From CAYVQE01 sp964633205 (GTDB lineage Bacteria; Myxococcota; B64-G9), in assembly GCA_964633205.1 (NCBI GenBank), contig CAZWFN010000022.1, positions 1 through 58,917 on the forward strand: a stretch of DNA of 58,917 bases. The letters run 5' to 3'. The notes beneath the pieces were generated by a model. The model was not told the DNA's origin. It made no database searches and saw only the letters and a list, made by a program, of their open reading frames with translations. The translations under genes were made by a program, and so were the position numbers. Within the stretch, counting starts at the first letter, position 1. Each line of letters begins with the position of its first letter. Positions 56,615-58,917 of the stretch are shown one piece after another.

Positions 56615-58608
56615 GGCCGGCCTCCATCGGGGGCGGCCGCCGGGGCGAAGGCCTCGCGGTCCACCGTCTGGCGCACCTGTTGGCCGGCCTTGAGCAGCAC
56701 CTGGCGCCGGACCTCACCGGCTCGCGGGTGGCTCAGCCGCAGCTCGACCTTCAGCCGGCCGCTGCGCTGGCCGCTCGGGATGGGCACCAGGATGGGGTCT
56801 TGCCGGCTCTCGCCGGCGGTGCCCTTGAAGTCGCCGTCGACGAACACCGCCGTCTCGGGCAGTGCGCTGTCGACCACCAGCAGGGCCGGTTTGTACTGCA
56901 GCTTGTAGCCGAAGTTCAGCTCGGCGCCGGAGCGCGGCTCGGCCGGCACCACCAGCTTCTTCTCCTCTTCCACACAGGCGCGGTTGCGCAGCAGCACCCG
57001 GTGCTCGCCGGTCGGCAGCTCGCCGCGGTAGACGAAGCCGTAGCGGTTGGCCGCGTCGGCCTCGGCCACCAGCTGGCCGTCGATCAGCAGCTGCTCGAAG
57101 TAGGGGTTCGAGCGGATGGTCACCGGATGGCGCACCGGCGCCGCCTCGGCCGGGGTCGGTGCGTTGCGTTCGGGTTTGGGACGCTGGCCGCGCAGGGGCC
57201 GGATGGCCACCCGCCGGCGTCGATCGGGCCTGCGTTGCCGGTCGGCGGCCGCCATCCGGGCGGCCCGATCGGCAACGCTGGCCGGGGCCGGATCGCCGCT
57301 GGCTGCCGGCCCACCGTCGGCGCTGGTGGCCACCGGCGATCCCCCATCGCCGGGTGCGGGCACCGGTGCGGACACCGGAGGAGCGAGGAGCGCTCCGCCG
57401 GCCGCGGCCAGCCCGGCATCCGAGCGGCCGCCGTCGGCGGTGTCACCGGGCCCGGCGGGCCAGAGCGCCAGCGCGGCCCACAGGCCGAAGGCCAGCAACC
57501 CGGCCACCCCCAGGGCCGCGGCGGCCCAGGCCCCGCGGCGCAGCCAGCGCTGGCGCCGCTCGACGCCGTTGATCAACATCAGGGCATCCGGCTGGCCGGG
57601 CTCCATGGCCAGCAGGCGGTCCAGCGCCTCGAGCGCCGGGCGGTGCTGCTTGGCCTGCAGCTGCCGCCGGCCGCGCTCGAGCAATGCGCTGGCCACCCGC
57701 GGCCGCAGCGCGTTCAGGGTCTGCTCGGGCTGGGCGAAGAAGCGGACCAGCTCGGTGGGCGCATCGTCGAGCTCCAACCCGGCGATGTCGTCCTCCAGCG
57801 CCTGCTGCAGGTCGGCGGCCGACGCGAAGCGCTGCTCCGGCTGCAGCGCCAGGCAGCGCTTGATGATGCGCGCCAGCTCGGCGCCTACCTCGGGGTTGGC
57901 CTGCTGCGGATCCGGGTAGTCGCCGTCCAGGATGCGGCGCAGCACCTGGTGCGGGTTTTGGCCGGTGAAGGGCAGCTGGCCGGTGGCCAGCCAGTACAGG
58001 ATGGTGCCCACCGAGAACAGGTCGCTGCGCACGTCGAGCGGCCGGCCCTCCAGCATTTCGGGGGCCATGTGGGCCGGCGAGCCCAGGATGGTGCCGGTGA
58101 TGGTCATCTGTTGCTGCTGGTCGATCACCTTGGCGATGCCGAAGTCCATCAGCTTCAGCCGGCCGGCGGCGGTGATCATGATGTTCTCGGGCTTGAGGTC
58201 GCGGTGGATGACGCCCAGCTCGTGGGCGTGGCCGATGGCGGCGCAGATCTCGATGCCGACCAGGGCGGCCACTTCCGGGAAGAAGGCCTGGTGCTGCTCC
58301 ATGAAGGCCTTCAGGGTGGGCCCCTCGATGAACTCGGTGACGATGTAGGACGGGCCGTGATCCTGCTCCAGGGTGGCGAAGTCGTAGATCTCGATGATGT
58401 TGCGGTGGCGCAGCTTGGCCACCGCCTTGGCCTCGCGCTGGAACCGCAGCCGCGACTGGTCGGCGTCGGCCAGGTGGGCGTGGAGCACCTTCAGCGCCAC
58501 CTCGCGGTCCAGCGACCGATCGTGGGCGCGATAGACCACAGCCATCCCGCCCCGGCCGACCTCTTCGATCACCCGGTAGCGCTCGAGCTGGGCGAGGCTG
58601 GGATCCAC
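56611..58608 (-). CDS. Transmembrane Ser/Thr protein kinase with PEGA-like C-terminal domain
   Basis: 665 residues. The kinase spans about 11-275: GRGGMAVVY, Lys in VALKVL, HRDLKPEN, MDFGIAK and SDLFSVGTILYWL. All catalytic residues are intact. A TPR-like segment follows (LEALDRLLAMEPGQPDALML), then one membrane helix at about 355-380, then a Pro/Ala/Asp linker. The exported part has a PEGA-like domain (TIRSNPYFEQLLIDGQLV, LPTGEHRVLLRN) and a second related repeat (VVDSALPETAVFVDGDFKG). This is the standard layout of a membrane receptor kinase. It opens an operon with a TPR protein and the FHA-sigma54 activator. Confidence 0.94.
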   Translation of the reverse strand: MDPSLAQLERYRVIEEVGRGGMAVVYRAHDRSLDREVALKVLHAHLADADQSRLRFQREAKAVAKLRHRNIIEIYDFATLEQDHGPSYIVTEFIEGPTLKAFMEQHQAFFPEVAALVGIEICAAIGHAHELGVIHRDLKPENIMITAAGRLKLMDFGIAKVIDQQQQMTITGTILGSPAHMAPEMLEGRPLDVRSDLFSVGTILYWLATGQLPFTGQNPHQVLRRILDGDYPDPQQANPEVGAELARIIKRCLALQPEQRFASAADLQQALEDDIAGLELDDAPTELVRFFAQPEQTLNALRPRVASALLERGRRQLQAKQHRPALEALDRLLAMEPGQPDALMLINGVERRQRWLRRGAWAAAALGVAGLLAFGLWAALALWPAGPGDTADGGRSDAGLAAAGGALLAPPVSAPVPAPGDGGSPVATSADGGPAASGDPAPASVADRAARMAAADRQRRPDRRRRVAIRPLRGQRPKPERNAPTPAEAAPVRHPVTIRSNPYFEQLLIDGQLVAEADAANRYGFVYRGELPTGEHRVLLRNRACVEEEKKLVVPAEPRSGAELNFGYKLQYKPALLVVDSALPETAVFVDGDFKGTAGESRQDPILVPIPSGQRSGRLKVELRLSHPRAGEVRRQVLLKAGQQVRQTVDREAFAPAAAPDGGRP

Positions 58609-58633
58609 AGAGTGCTCCCTCGACTGACCCGTT

Positions 58634-58663
58634 CCGCTACCCTGTCGGGTCTGTCAGGCTCAA
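58634..58663 (-). promoter_or_regulatory. Possible promoter of the kinase operon
   Basis: On the minus strand TTGAGC, an 18-base spacer and TAGCGG; GAGGGAG lies between it and the ATG at 58608. Confidence 0.35.
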
Positions 58664-58917
58664 ACAGCCCAACATTAGAACATAGCGAGATCCAAAAGCA
58701 AACCGATCTAGCCAGTGGAGTAGGGGAAAACGGATCCGACCCGTTCCGGGGTATGATCCAGAATGCAGCCGATGTCGCTCTCCCATTGTTTGAGACGGGT
58801 CTGCTTCGAGGGACGATCTGCCGGGTCCGGGCATTCATCGCCGAAGCCTCGCTCTTTGCGGGGCGATCCGCGCTGTAAAGGTTTCTGATTGAGCTGAGCG
58901 GCCGGCCAACGGTCACC
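58664..58917. other. Unassigned AT-richer end of the window
   Basis: No convincing gene. It is lower in GC than the rest of the window and contains the palindromic stretch AACGGATCCGACCCGTT near 58729-58745, a type of sequence found in repeats of environmental genomes. Overlapping open frames do not look like proteins. It may be the upstream region of a gene that starts beyond the window or a degraded repeat. Confidence 0.4.

Noticed and set aside
58569..58916. 115-residue minus-strand frame at the end of the window
   Set aside because: No recognisable domain, unusual Arg/Ser-rich composition, and it overlaps the kinase start and promoter region.

Overview
The window looks like a chromosomal segment of a high-GC, Gram-negative deltaproteobacterial or Myxococcota-type organism. 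The reasoning is family-based: TIGR02266-like PilZ proteins, receiver-DUF4388 and receiver-PilZ regulators, Ser/Thr kinases with WD40 or PEGA-like tails, an FHA-GAF-sigma54 activator, an MXAN_5187-type protein, many lipoproteins with Asp/Gly- or Pro/Ala-rich linkers, and a C-terminal tail resembling MYXO-CTERM. selB implies selenocysteine use. I found no rRNA, tRNA, CRISPR array, phage genes or intact insertion sequence.

Layout. 0-13.8 kb: a secreted C69 dipeptidase, a small conserved protein, a LiaF-like / LytS-type kinase / LytTR regulator operon continuing into a PHP-UvrD fusion, a PilZ protein, a large lipoprotein, an HD-domain membrane phosphodiesterase, a small membrane protein and an acyl-CoA dehydrogenase. 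13.9-26.9 kb: a TolA-like lipoprotein, an adenylate/guanylate cyclase and a WD40 Ser/Thr kinase in a row; two exported proteins; a PPi-type phosphofructokinase; and a two-gene exported/lipoprotein operon behind a good sigma-54 promoter. 27-30 kb: an orphan transposase-like HTH protein, three response regulators and an MXAN_5187-type protein. 30.2-44.7 kb: a block bounded by two 220-bp, about 95% identical, oppositely oriented repeats. It carries a TPR membrane protein / 64-aa peptide / radical SAM-SPASM cassette, a PilZ-receiver regulator, a five-gene nuoJKLMN-like operon, a PilZ protein, selB and a zinc-ribbon/TPR protein. 44.7-58.9 kb: a small secreted protein, a hybrid histidine kinase followed by a TPR-CHAT protein, an FHA-GGDEF protein, and a Ser/Thr kinase / TPR protein / FHA-GAF-sigma54 activator operon followed by a sigma-54 promoter and two lipoprotein genes.

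Most unusual points. (1) The nuoJKLMN-like operon stands alone and, by eye, has lost nearly all canonical proton-channel residues (for example NuoK E36 and E72 are Leu and Val; NuoM K265 is Pro; NuoN K217 and K247 are Phe and Met) while keeping the fold-defining motifs. (2) A radical SAM-SPASM enzyme overlaps the gene of a 64-residue peptide with a GSNPNSSSLG motif and a C-terminal membrane segment, a possible unrecognised peptide-modification system. (3) At least five genes have TTGnnn-N17/18-TAnnnn-N6/7-ATG upstream, predicting leaderless mRNAs. (4) A kinase-to-FHA-activator-to-sigma54-promoter circuit lies on one strand. (5) A structured, MITE-like 220-bp repeat also has a 61-bp short form, apparently lacking its centre between CGATCT repeats.

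Starts were chosen by eye from ribosome-binding sites and family length. No homology search was run; family names and E. coli residue numbers come from knowledge of the families.
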